DNA from: Pseudoscleropodium purum
Lineage: Eukaryota > Streptophyta > Bryopsida > Hypnales > Brachytheciaceae
Length of the DNA: 64,000 nt
Direction of reading: 5' to 3'
NCBI GenBank assembly: GCA_963969395.1
Contig: OZ017799.1
Span: 13,084,501-13,148,500, forward strand
The position numbers and the translations under genes are program-made. The notes beneath the pieces are model-generated. The model searched no databases, was not told the DNA's origin, and was given only the letters and a program-made list of their open reading frames with translations. Below, in pieces: positions 1 to 10,939 of the stretch (position 1 is its first letter; every line of letters starts with the position of its first letter).

Positions 1-34
1 GCGGCCCGATGAAGTTGGGTGCTGCCATACTCAC

Positions 35-1130
35 CTCTGACCAAGATGATGACCTCGTACAGACTGATCGACCACAACGTCCTCAATGTGTCCTACCTGC
101 ATCAATCTCACATTGTTTTGAGGGTATTAAACGTCCAAAAATGTGAGATAGCAACTCCAGCAACGACGAAACTCTAAAATTTAAGCTGTAAACCTACATC
201 CCACAACTAATTGGAATTCAAAAAGATAGTGTAAAACATCGAAGTGTAGTAAATACTCCAATGAGAGAATCTTGCCTTGCCACAATTGCGCACAAACTTG
301 TGCTCTATTAAGATTGATCCAGTTGCTACAATCTGGCTTGTCTCCATATCTGCTTCAGCAAAAAGGGTGGGTCAATGCAATAAGGTAGAAGTACCTAATT
401 GCAACAGACCGAAATGTTAAACTCTAAAATCTTGCACAACAAGTACACAATGATTTTGAGTATGTACACCACCTCAATATCAAACTCATGTAGGTTAACG
501 GTTATACGTCGTCTACCAATAGAACTTTGAACCCTTTTAACTTTTAAATACTGCACTCAGCACTAAAATTGTTGCTTTTAGGTGAGGTTACCTTAAGACA
601 ATGCACAACCCCAAACCTTATTTTCTAAAAACAAAAATTACTGGAATTAGAGAGGACTTAGCCAGCACAGGAATTGCAGACACACCTTCGATCACAGCAG
701 CGTAGTGATCGTCTCCAAGCCTTTGTAGATACTGTACCCTCTCTGTCAAGCAAGTAACCATTTAATAAATAGAAGGTAGGGAACCCATTTGCAAGGGTTA
801 CAAAATGCATTCGATAACAGATGCAAGTCTCACCCAAGCACGTGACTTGTAACAAATAAGATCCTATTACAATCAAAGTTGCTTCCATGAGGCAAAGCAT
901 AGACGCAATGTTCACGATCAATGAGAATAGTCTAGGCTTGTGATTGGGACCCTACTTCAAACTTCAACAATTCATAACTTAATTCATACAATACAGTATC
1001 TACATCATACTATAGTGCAGGAAACCTCTCAAAAATCGGGAAATGACCTTCACAAACAATTTCCATTCTACTAATGGATTCTACTCGAAGCCACAAGAAC
1101 AGTAGCTGCGAAGGGAGAGGGGGAGGGAGG

Positions 1131-1198
<68 letters not shown>

Positions 1199-1631
1199 CT
1201 GAAGGAGGTGAACCCTAGAAAGGAATTGATCAACATTCATTCGGTATTCGCCAAGGAAAAATGAATCTATGCGGCAAATAATCCGAAGTACCATTGATTG
1301 TAATAGGATCAAATTTCTGCTCCCCATATTCTAGAGTTTTCCAATGCTAAACCCCTAAACCCTAGGAATCGAAGAGATGCACACAAAGGACACTAGTGGT
1401 ACTCACCGGCGAATTGCGCCTCCGAGACATCTCCCGCGACGGTCAGCTGCCCCAGCAGCTGCATGAACCCTGTCCGATGAATTCGCAGCATCCGCTTGAA
1501 ATCACGCTTGAGAAACACAACGGAAAATCACACTGGAAAATCACACAATTTGAAAAGCACTACGCAGACATACCTTTGTGGAAGTCGGAGGACGCCAGAG
1601 CCCGGAGCACGAATCGCTCGGGGTCCGTCAT
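35..1631 (-). CDS. GNA1: Glucosamine-6-phosphate N-acetyltransferase, 5' part (runs off left edge)
   Basis: Cytosolic GNAT enzyme that acetylates glucosamine-6-phosphate with acetyl-CoA in UDP-GlcNAc synthesis. Exons read on the minus strand: 1631-1574, 1469-1407, 742-686, 349-276 and 96-35. The phases join without a stop and give 104 residues plus two bases. The translation begins MTDPERFVLRAL; residues 20-32 include GFMQLLGQLTVAG, 50-54 GDDHY, and 80-94 include RNCGK then VGHIEDVVVD. R98-G99-x-x-L-G103 is the acetyl-CoA pyrophosphate-binding turn. Plant GNA1 is about 150 residues, so the C-terminal third lies outside the window. The ATG at 1631 is chosen because FVLRAL aligns with the usual FKIRKL start. 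Intron 4 (275-97) has a GC donor (AAG|GCAAGA) and a normal AG acceptor. Intron 2 carries a long GA repeat. Family assignment is strong; exon edges are by eye. Confidence 0.88.
1134..1194. repeat. (GA)n microsatellite in GNA1 intron 2
   Basis: After a GGGA-type run, about 28 uninterrupted GA units lie inside intron 2 of the GNA1 gene. On the transcribed strand this is a long CT (pyrimidine) tract. Length polymorphism is likely. Confidence 0.95.
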
Positions 1632-3116
1632 GGCCAACAATGAGCTTTAACCGAAACTAGAAATCGATCAGATTAGGGTTTCAAGAAACGCGACTTGTAG
1701 CCAATTGTCATTAGGGTTTCAGACCTTGAGGAATAGGTGTTGGAAGAGAATGTGGTTGAACCTGCCACTGACCAATCACGACATTCAACAACATAGAGGC
1801 TATGAGAATTCCAAGCAATACTTAGGATGCTGAACAGCATGATAGATGATGCACAACTTTGATGTTTCATTCAACATTCCTGCAATGACGCAAGGAATTC
1901 ACGGAGCTCCTCACCAAACTTGCAAATCAGTACACTTGACGCAGATTTATGGGTTTCAGGCATCACTGATCAGTCGAAAAGATCCCGCTTGTGAGCGAAG
2001 CCCTGTAAACAAAATCCCCATCCGAGTGCTGATGAGCGAGTGTGTGAAATTCCAAAGGAGGAAATTTAGCTCACATGATTAGAGTCGTAACTCACCTTAG
2101 CAGTTAAGAGTGTAAAGAAGGTTATGTTCAACTGACGCTTCAAGAAACTCACTTTGTAGATGACACTTGTTGAATGATCAACAATTGAAGGTAAAACAGT
2201 TCACCTACTCCCTCCATGATATTGGGAGACAGCATCAAGAAAGAATCTCCAAAAAGGGAACGGATCCAAATAAACATCAGATTCTGAGCATGGTATCTGC
2301 TATTATTTTATTTGTCTTATTTCTGGTTGATTTTTGTCCTTTCCCTTGTTGGAAAACTGTCATGCGGATCAAAAGGAGGTAAAACAGGGAACATCAAGTG
2401 GGATCTGAACATCTAATGGGGTCTGAACATCAATAAGGGACGAGATTTTAAGAATCTGAAGTCATCATGTGCCACTTGGTGATGTGCAAGTTGCAACGAA
2501 AAAACAACCAAGCAACACGAGGATTTCTCCTCGATGAAATGATGGGTGCTTTTTGTTAGTTCCTGAGTCTTGATAATTAAAAAATAAATAAAAATTCTAC
2601 ATTCTCTTAGTCCATATTTCTAATGCACCACATGATTGAAGATGCTACGAATTTTGAAGGCTCTGATTGTATGTAATCCATTACCCAGGTATCGAAATTC
2701 TGCAGTGACCTCAGTTTACTGAAGATAGCACGATACGCACTGTGTGAACCCCAATACTGTAATCAACAATTCCATGTTTTCATTGTTAGTAAAACTTGTC
2801 CATTGGTCCTACACGCATGCTGTAACATCCCAACAAGTCACAAAAAGGTCCTATGATTCCGGAGTTTCATTACCGACATATCATAATTCTGCATAGCATG
2901 CTGCGCAGTGTGCGAATCACCTGTACTCAACTCTTCAGTGTTTTTATTGTCATTAAAACTTGTACATGGCTCTCACATTCAAGTATGCTGTATCCCCCCA
3001 ATCAGTTATAAAAAATTCCGATTCCGGAGGTTCCATTAAGCCACCCTACCATCAAAATATCCTGCTCTACCATCAAAAAAATTGAATCCTATAGTACAAA
3101 AAAGGCACTTTCCTTC
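1632..3116. other. Intergenic: GNA1 promoter side and ABCG 3' flank
   Basis: Upstream of the minus-strand GNA1 start and downstream of the ABCG stop. The small ORFs here have no recognisable domains. I see no clear TATA box for GNA1. The right third holds a duplicated segment (listed separately). Confidence 0.6.
2690..3050. repeat. Two-copy direct repeat of about 190 bp beyond the ABCG stop
   Basis: Two diverged adjacent units share the same order of words: ATAATTCTGCA or GAAATTCTGCA, CACTGTGTGAACC or CAGTGTGCGAATC, TTTTCATTGTTAGTAAAACTTG or a close match, CATGCTGTAACATCCC or TATGCTGTATCCCCCC, then GATTCCGGAG. The unit boundary is near 2878. The second copy ends about 70 bp before the ABCG stop codon, so the repeat probably overlaps the transcript's 3' UTR or polyadenylation region. 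Confidence 0.7.
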
Positions 3117-6100
3117 CTACCGCGGCGTGTTCAACCTCCTCAACGCAACATATGCCATAAACCGATACACCACCACCATGAGCAGCAACGCCATCGCATC
3201 CACCCCACCTCCAGCTAACGACATCCCATGAAACGCCGACGACGTCGCCATCCCTTTACAGCCCCCACTCGTCCCACAATCGTACTTCTCATCACCAGAG
3301 TATTGCACTTTCGTAATAATCCGGTAGTTGTAGTAATTGAACGACAGATACTTCAACCAGCTCATCCACACAGGGATGTTCTGCACGAAGAATCCTCCCG
3401 TGAGCATGAACGCCAGCATGACGATGGAAGCCAGCGTCGTCGCTTGCTTCACTTCCATAAGCGCAGCTCCAATGAAAAAACCCAATCCTTGGGAAGTTAC
3501 TACGTTCAAATAGACCGTGAGAAGGGTTAGGAAGAAAGCTGCGACAGTGAGTTCGAGATTCGTCATGAAATAGACGATGATCACGAAAATCGTAGGCATG
3601 ACGAGATCCAAGGGAAGGTCACCCAAAGTTCTCGCCATGAAGTATGAACTTAGACGATAAAGATCAGAAGCGCGCTCTTTGTTTAACATGGCGCGTTCTT
3701 GGGGGAAAGTGAAAATCGCAGTGAAAAGCGGAAACATGCCCCAGAAAATGGCGATGAAGAAGATGAGTCCCATTTGGTCGGCGACTTCGGCTTCCGTATT
3801 TCGCTTGGAGCGCCACCAGAGACAGCCGACTATAAGAGAGATGAAGAACACTTGGACGAAGCGGAGGTAGCTGAGATACTCGTGACGGCGCTCCTTGAGG
3901 CCGCGGATGAGAAGAACGGAGAATTGCTCAAACCAAGAGGTGGACCATTCGCGCTTGGCTGCGACGGCGAGCTTGAGCTCGTCGGTAGCGGAAGCTTGAC
4001 TCTGGATCCTGGCGCGTTCCTTGGGCAGAAGGGCTTCCTCAAAGCGGCGGACTAAATAGCTGTGAACGTCAGTTGTTGAGGGAGCGATGGCGGTGTCGGA
4101 CCCCTTTTGTTGGAGCTCGTGGGGGACGGAGATATCGTTCAAGTTGCCGCTGGCGAGGTCGAGAATGAAGTCGGCGGGGTTCATGGCGATGAAGGGGGTG
4201 AGACCGATGGAGGAGAAGTAGTTTGGGGCATCGCTGGCGTTGCCGAAGTAGATGGAGTTGCCTTCCGAAAGGAGGATGAGCTTGTCGAACATGTAGAAGA
4301 GGCGACTGGAAGGTTGGTGAATGGTTGTCAAGACTGTGCGACCCGCCTGCAAGCACAGCATTTCAAAATCTCAGTGAAGGTTTTTGGGAACTCTATGTAC
4401 AGGAAGGTATTCATTACAGTTCCATAGCCGTAAGATGGCTCTTCCAATCCAAGCTCTCAGTGCATGCATTCACAGGAGAAACGCATCCAATATGGAAATT
4501 GGACAAACGTCTTTTTATGTCCAAATTTCACTCCTAGTGTATTCTACTAGTGTATCGAATTCTATCATCAGTGCACATTGACAATGAAACTCTTCAAAAA
4601 TTTCATAGAAGGGCATTTGGATTATTTTCCTGTTTATTGAAACTTTGAGCTGTGAAGGAGATCAATTTGGGATTCACTTATACCTACTAAACTAATCAAA
4701 AAATTCCATAGATGAGCATATCAGATTTCTCCAGAGACTGAAACTTTGAGCTCTGAAGGTGAGATCGATTAGGGTTTACACAGACCTTGGCAATGTTGCG
4801 GATCACTTGGATGATACGCAGCGCGGTGGTGGAATCCAACCCGGACGTCGGCTCATCGAGGAACAACAACGACGGATCCACGAGAATTTCATGGCCGATG
4901 GACACACGCTTCCGTTCTCCACCCGACACGCCTCGAAAGAATGGCCCGCCGATGACAGTGTCCACACACCTGTACAATACTCACACCAGTGGATTCATCA
5001 GTCGTATTCATAGCACTTGTGATTTGGCGACCATGATCAAATTTCCTGAAAGCAATAAAAAATGTGGAAAGACTCGGTGGGAGTCGTTACTTTTCAAGGC
5101 CGAGCTCGACAATGGTTTCATCCGCTCGCTCAATCTTCTGCGCACGCGTGAAGCTGCTCGTGGGCAAACGCAGCAGCGCCGCGTACACCAGCGTTTCGCG
5201 CACGGTGAGGTGCGGGAACAGCACGTCGTCTTGCGTGACAAAGCCCATCCTGCACCCCAAAATCCAAAATTCATTACCAGTCTGAAACCAAAGCCCAAAA
5301 CTTCATGCCAAAGTGTTATGAATTTGTGCTCATTGCGAGAGTCTGCGTGAAGAATCAATGCATTTTTGGAGATAAGACTGGAGAATTCGGTGTCGGGATT
5401 GGGGATTGAAAAAGTAGAGGCTCCAATCCCATACAAGTGACCTACGGATTACAATGCTTAGTGTTAAAACGCTTAAGGTATTGACATTTGTTTTTTGGCG
5501 ATTGATTTTTAGCTCTAGCGATGCGCAAACTTTAGAAGGCGCAAGTTCCCAGATTGTTGTAGGGAAAAGGCTCAAAGTTCACCGGTATGGTGAACGGAAC
5601 AGTACATTCAGAATGGAAATTTACCTTCGTTTGAGGGCCTTGTTGTAGGGAATGTCGTTGTATGTGTTCTTCCCCGTTATGCCGTGCTGGTTGCGGCCTC
5701 CCAGCAAGTTGAGGAGTGTGGTCTTGCCGCTGCCGGACGGGCCCATGATGGCCAGCGTCTCGCCCGGCGTCACCGACCCCGTGACGCCATGGAGAATCTC
5801 CTTCTGAATCTCGGGCTGACGCTTGAATCCGAACGGGTGCTTTGGGCTCCAGGTCATCTTCCCCTCGATCTTCACTTTGTTCCGCAAATCCACAAACTGC
5901 ACCCGATCCCCCAAATCCCAAATTCAAAACAAAAACTGACGAATCGGCTGTAAAGTTAACCTAAGATTCATGGCTTTCGCCCTGCGCATGCTCTGTCTGT
6001 GTATCTAACGAGTGAGGCTCACTGACTACTTAGACGCGGAAGAGTATTCAGAAACGTTCAGAAAATCCAACAGGAACCTGTTCCCGTCTCCTAACCCCTA

Positions 6101-6903
6101 TACTGTACCAACAGCAACGCATCTTGACTCCCAATTCACTTAGTTGGCCTTCAAGTAGCAACTTGGGAGTACAAGAAATCCTGACTTTGCTAAAAGTATA
6201 TGGCCACTCAAATGGGATTGACGACCGTTCCGTTAATAAGTTTCACCACTCCCATTTGAATGACTGCATAAAGTGAGAAAAACAAATTCATCTTGCTCGG
6301 CTCTTCCACCCACAGTGACCTCTCCAACGTGCTCAAAAAAACTACCCAAAATCAAACTTATAATTCTAAAAGAGAGGTAAAAGAGTATCTTACCTTGACA
6401 GTAATGGGCAACGGCGGTTTCCGATCCCTGTGCAGGAAATTAGTTGGCTCATCAATGTCGACGGTGTGTTGCGAGGCTGGAATCTCATCGTCAGCAGTCC
6501 CAGCAGAAGCGAAGCCATTAGTGTAAAGGCCGTTCACCTGGTCACCTGCAGCACTCGCCACACGATTCCTAATCAGCTTTCCACAACTTCTCAAGCTCAC
6601 TAAAGTAATCACCAAACTGTGATTACTGATGTGATTACCGAACTGTGATTAATAGCAGGAGTACAAAGTAGTGGACTAATTACCGTTCGCAAGGTTGCCC
6701 CTGTGATGTTGGCTGGAATCACGACTGAGCACCCCCCGTTCAGGGCCACCGTTACGAAACTCTTCCTCCCCGGAACTCACGATGTCGGACGAATCCAAAA
6801 CGCCTCCATCTCGAGATCTCGAGTGCTCCAGCGGTGGAACAATGGGCGCCCCAGACGCCATAGCGGCTGCTTCCTGTTTTCCAGTGGCCGCGTGGGGTGG
6901 CAT
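3117..6903 (-). CDS. ABCG-subfamily (WBC) half-size ABC transporter
   Basis: Half-transporter with nucleotide-binding domain first and membrane domain second; such proteins dimerise in the plasma membrane and export small molecules. Exons: 6903-6684, 6545-6394, 5896-5625, 5249-5091, 4969-4786, 4346-3117. All phases join, giving 738 aa, normal for the family. Walker [10 protein letters not shown] is at residues 176-184, signature VSGGERKR at 282-289, Walker B LLFLDEP at 302-308, and the H-loop histidine is H339 in TIHQPSSR. About six hydrophobic segments follow from residue 490. The [12 protein letters not shown] linker and FTFPQER motif are typical. Residues 1-110 are a polar, probably disordered leader. 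The ATG at 6903 is the first after an in-frame TGA. By memory it looks closest to the Arabidopsis ABCG14/25/9 group, whose members include cytokinin and ABA exporters. The substrate cannot be inferred. Confidence 0.93.
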
Positions 6904-8141
6904 CTCCAATTCAGCACTTCAGCACTTCGCCTCACAATCTCACAACACCTGCAGCGAGTTCGACGAAATTCTTTAGCAAAAACGAAGTTCACCACTCTCG
7001 TATCTACATTCTCATTCGAAAGAATCGAAGAGTTGTAGTCCTAATTACGAAACTGAAACGAATTGGCAGATTACGTTCCATCAGTTCGAATCCTCTCGTC
7101 TGTGCAAACTTGTAACAGACACCCTGGCGCCACTACCTCTAAATATCAGAGCTTCGAGGATGTGAATTCCACGGATACCAACACAGCAGCAGCCCGATAG
7201 ACAACCCCCCGGCCCTTGAAATGCGTAAATGCGGCTAGAAGACAGGAGTACATGCAGACCGTTCAAATGGGAAGTTCCGGGGGTAAGCACAATCCCCGGC
7301 TTTAGTAAATCCGCCACCACCAGATTCGCTACACAAGCTAGACGACGCTCCCAAACCGACCTGTTACCGAAAACAGTCACAAGACCAGCACCCAACACGA
7401 GCAATCCAAGCGAGAGCTTCCAAGACAAGCTCCCATGCTAGCAAAAGTCATACAGCGCAGTCTGAACAATTCTGTACCGAAGCTTATTATAGAAGAATTC
7501 CCCAAAAGAGATGGTACCCCAAAAGAGGAAGGCTAGCTGCCAAAAGAATTCGAGCCTTGTCGTGATGAGTGTCAGCCAAGTCACCACCGAGGCGGACGAA
7601 GCGCAACGGCCCTCACTGCAACTATGTGGGTTGCACAAGTAAGTTATCACCGAGGGGGCGCGTTATATGACCCAGACGTCACTGCACCTCCCTCTAGAAC
7701 CTCAACGTGGCACTTTAGCGCGACTCGGGAAGCAACGCCAAAAGCGAAAGATTGTGGCCCACGCCTGAGGTTATCACGTAACTCGGTCACCCTTTCTACT
7801 TCACATTCCAATTCGTCATCACAAATTCTGACCATAGATCTAGAAGCAGACAGGCACACACTACTTCTGTACAGTACCCTTCCATCCAGATCCTTAAACA
7901 AAAAACAAAAGCAAAAACAAAAACAAAAACAGATTTTTCTTCGATTGACTGACTCCGTCAGGATTCCATTGACCCTGGCCATGCATATTTTACCTACAGA
8001 TTCGTAACTTCTTTTTTTCCCTGCATGATTGCAATACTTCGGTCGCACGCAACTACGCGATCCCCACCTTGTAATAATAAATCTCCAGGCGTCAACGAAC
8101 TTCTGGAACAGGAACCCGATCGATCAATACACATGTAATAA

Positions 8142-8150
8142 TATATAAAG
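8142..8150 (+). promoter_or_regulatory. TATA-like box
   Basis: TATATAAAG in a local AT patch just before the GC content rises. It would place a start site near 8175, followed by a potential 5' exon ending at a CCG|GTGAGT donor at 8335. No coding sequence is assigned to the putative transcript. Confidence 0.35.
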
Positions 8151-8220
8151 AGCACTCCAGATTGACCGAGAAAATCTCAGTAGTGTAAAAGGCTCTTGGG
8201 TTTCTAGATTTCTAGATTTT

Positions 8221-8265
8221 CGGCGTTCCCAAAGATCCCGGCGAATCCCGGCGTTCCCAAAGATC
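8221..8265. repeat. 17-bp direct repeat with 28-bp period
   Basis: CGGCGTTCCCAAAGATC occurs at 8221-8237 and again at 8249-8265, separated by CCGGCGAATCC. It lies just after the TATA-like box, in the putative leader. Confidence 0.9.
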
Positions 8266-8834
8266 GGGCCTGGAGTGGGAACGCAACTGGGTCCTGATTG
8301 TGGGCAAGCCGCCAACACTGATCGATCCATCCCGGTGAGTAGTGCGCGTCAAGGCGCTCTGTCTGTTCCCCGTCAGCTGCTTCGTCGAAAAGCTCCCGGA
8401 AAGCTCCCCGCGGTGACCGGTGACCGTGCCTGTGCGGCCAAGGGGTGATTCTTGGTGGGGCGCCGTTGGATGGAGGCGATCGGACGGTGGTGGTGGATGT
8501 TCTAGACGTTCGGGCTTTCCGGCTGGTGTGTCGGTCCCTGACAGAGGTGTCCAGAGGCTTGGGATTGTACCCCAAGTGGCGTGGAGCTCTATTTGCGGGG
8601 GTTTGGTCGGATTCCGTGCAGCGGGTGGGAGGCGAGCTGCGGCTTGCTAGCTGCTGGGGCCGTTGGGATATTATTATTTGGGAGGCTTTTCCAGCTATTT
8701 TCCCTTTACCTTATTAACCCGAACTGAAAGGACAATTTCTGTTCCTGGCAAGGCAAGGCAGATCAAAGAATCTTTGCATGAAATTTTAGGACATGGGGGC
8801 ATGAGGATGTGACTGGGTCAGCAACTAACGACCG

Positions 8835-9245
8835 AAATAAACGAGTGTGGTCAATCCGGTAAGGCAAGGCAAAGCGAACAACGAAGGTGGGTACTCCCAC
8901 AACCCCGACTTTTTGCTACTAAACCTATTTGCTATTCTTAGACTGGTCAAATTTTCATATGTTCTTGTTGGCAAGTGAAAGGAAGTTTCAGCACACCAAA
9001 GAAGGTTCCATTTGGATATTGTATGCAAAAATTATTAAGGTACAAAGTTTGGTTCTAAAAGTGTATCTTCCACGTAGGTACAAAACTAAGTTTGGAAATG
9101 TACACATAGTAAATGGTGGTTTAAAGTCAGTGGCACGTTTGGGTGTACCTACCGTAAATAAACAAGAGTGGTCAATCCATTAAGGCAAGGTCAAAGACAA
9201 CAACTAAATAAACGAGAGTGGTCAATCCATTAAGGCAAGGCAAAG
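8835..9245. repeat. Three copies of a ~40-bp repeat flanking a MITE-B insertion
   Basis: Copies at 8835-8874, about 9155-9196 and 9204-9245 share AAATAAACGAGWGTGGTCAA followed by TCC, then TAAGGCAAGG and CAAAG. The first and second copies are separated by the MITE-B copy at 8883-9155; the second and third are almost adjacent. This suggests a small tandem array later interrupted by the element. Confidence 0.85.
8883..9155 (+). mobile_element. MITE-B copy 1 (273 bp, non-autonomous)
   Basis: Begins GAAGGTGGGTACTCCC and ends GGGTGTACCTACCGTA, so the ends are inverted repeats of the form AAGGTAGGTACNCCC. The interior, for example CTTAGACTGGTCA and GTTGGCAAGTGAAAGGA, reappears in reverse complement at 16452-16727. 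It has no coding capacity. Small size, terminal inverted repeats and dispersal fit a DNA-transposon MITE; the superfamily is not determined. Confidence 0.8.
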
Positions 9246-10111
9246 AAACAAGGGGAGTTTTTTTAGTACTCATGTCTTCCTCATGGCTGGTATTCTTTCT
9301 ATTGATATAAGGTAGTGTGCTCTTAAACCATCACTTTAAGGGTTAATTGACCTTTAAGATGGATTTTAGATGCTCAAAATTATTTTCTCTTATTTTTCAT
9401 TTGAAGAAAAATTGATGTGAAATTTAACACAAGTGGTTTCATATTTTTCAAAGCATTTATGAAATTTATGAAATTTTTTCTATATTAGGATGCAAAAGAT
9501 CAAAATTGGATCTTGGATTAAAAAATTTGAATTGTATATATTAGGATCTATAATAGGTCTGTTTACCTTACTACACGTCATTAATCCATATTAGACTACT
9601 TCACTAATACAGAAGAATCACTCAATGATGTTAGCACATGAGCCTAGGAATGTAGGCCTAAATATAAGTAAATACTTTACAACCACAGAAAGTACCATAT
9701 CATACCTACAACATAGGTACCATGTAACCATAGAATGTGGTTATAACATAGGTGCCTAGGCTAATGGACACATGATTTTCGGCTCACATATTAGCAACCT
9801 TCTTTTATAACCTTTATCTGATCATCTAAATGCCTGCAATCCTATATCGACCAAAGTGAACCGAACCCCTCGCTCATCCTCTCCCAAATCATTCTAAAGG
9901 TGTATGTAATAAAATAAAAAGCCCCTCTATATTGTGCTTGATTTATTTATCTTGTACACCTATACTAGTGAATTTAGGACCTCTAGTTGCAAATATGAAT
10001 TCAAAAGTTGCAAATTTTATCAAGCGTAGCAAATTAAAAACTTCAGCATTTTTCCTTTAGGGACAAGCAATATCACGGTGGTCATCCCAAACCCCAACAA
10101 AATCCACACTA
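9246..10111. other. AT-rich intergenic DNA
   Basis: No ORF or motif of interest is visible apart from the repeat at 9623-9780, which is related to the retrotransposon insertion site near 48.7 kb. Confidence 0.6.
9623..9780. repeat. Dispersed repeat related to 48653-48813
   Basis: Contains CACATGAGCCTAGGA, several ATAGGTACC or ATAGGTGCC words, and a closing GCCTAGGCT, with a loose inverted symmetry. The same words (ATGAGCCTAAGAG, TAGGTACCTA, TATAAACACCT) recur at 48653-48813 and continue after the retrotransposon at 54662. Confidence 0.5.
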
Positions 10112-10262
10112 CTTGTTACATGTGCTTCTTACATGTGCTTGAGGTGTGTGTGTGCATCAATGACCTTTGATCCGTTGGACATTGGCTCATTGTCATCGTG
10201 GACAGACACTTTATTCACACCGGCCTTCTTTGAAGACTGGAGTTTTTATCTATCTATCTCCT
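10112..10262 (+). repeat. Dispersed repeat pair, copy 1 (partner near 20.9-21.4 kb)
   Basis: Shares GTTCATTGTCAT-type and CTTTATTCACAC words and TTTTTATCTATCTATCT with 21339-21437. Its left part (GCATCAATGACCTTTGATCC) matches 20925-20957. The partner is therefore split by about 380 bp. Confidence 0.7.
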
Positions 10263-10613
10263 TGAGGGGAACTTAAACTGAATGCCCTATGAGAAGACCC
10301 GCATGACAAATTAGACCAATTATGAGTCTTGTTCTTTTTTCCCTGAAAGGGACACAGATTCTAGCTGTTTCCACTACATACCGACTGCCACCAGCTCCAG
10401 ATTGTTGAAGTGCCCCACACGACATGTTCACTCCATTATTTCTCGTACATGAGACAATGAGCGCAATGCATGTTTCTTGTGAGGATTTTTTTTATTCATA
10501 AGACCTCCAACAAATCAAAGTACCAAGCTTAGATTGTCAGACAGACAATTTGACTGTCAAGCAGAGTTTGTGTACAGACAGAGTTGCCCTGAGTGTCTGT
10601 TCTCCAACTGGAG

Positions 10614-10939
10614 TAAGGTAGGAGGTCCATACACACCGACCATTTAAGAGCGGGAACTGATTTTGGGGGAGGTGAAATTTCTTCAAATATGTTTCAGTAA
10701 ATTTTACTTGAAAAACAAGTAGAATTGGTATCTAATCCAAGTCGTTTCATATTTTTTGGAGCTTTGTGGAATAAGTTATGAAATTTTGAAGCTAAAGTGG
10801 CAGAAGGCTTTAATAGCGCCCACCTCATCAAATGTTTGCATATGGCTGAAGGCTATAAAAAAGCAACATGCACATACAATGTACTTTTAAGGAGGTGGGC
10901 GCTTTTAGAGCCTATGCGCTTCTAAAGTCTCCTACATTA
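10614..10939 (+). mobile_element. MITE-A copy 1 (326 bp)
   Basis: Begins TAAGGTAGGAGGTCCAT and ends GTCTCCTACATTA. Subterminal words shared by all copies include GAGGTGAAATTTCTTC, TTGGAGCTTTGTG and TTTTTGAAG-type blocks. Other copies: 12388-12712 (reverse), 35621-35962 (same strand) and a diverged one ending at 22327. Non-coding; fits a MITE with TIR core AAGGTAGGAG. Confidence 0.85.

Larger units (their letters stand above)
6904..8834. other. ABCG 5' flank and GC-richer block without a recognised gene
   Basis: About 1.9 kb with GC content above the surrounding intergenic DNA, strongest at 7130-7430 and 8200-8660. On the minus strand it should contain the ABCG leader; an upstream ATG near 7082 opens a short frame of 25 codons. 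On the plus strand there is a TATA-like box at 8142 and a good splice donor at 8335. ORFs at 8420-8650 and 8445-8717 lack an ATG start (they open with GTG) and match nothing I know. I cannot tell a leader exon from a decayed gene. Confidence 0.4.

Noticed and set aside
658..921. 87-codon minus frame
   Set aside because: It overlaps the real GNA1 exon 742-686 in frame but extends into introns on both sides; the ORF as a whole is not a protein.
1010..1327. Leu-Ser repeat protein on the minus strand
   Set aside because: It is the GA/CT microsatellite read as codons, within a GNA1 intron.
3699..4055. 118-codon plus frame and similar plus frames at 3.2-5.3 kb
   Set aside because: They are antisense shadows of the ABCG exons.
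8204..8575. 123-codon minus frame, Arg/Pro-rich
   Set aside because: A GC-rich composition effect over a 28-bp tandem repeat; no family resemblance and no splicing context.
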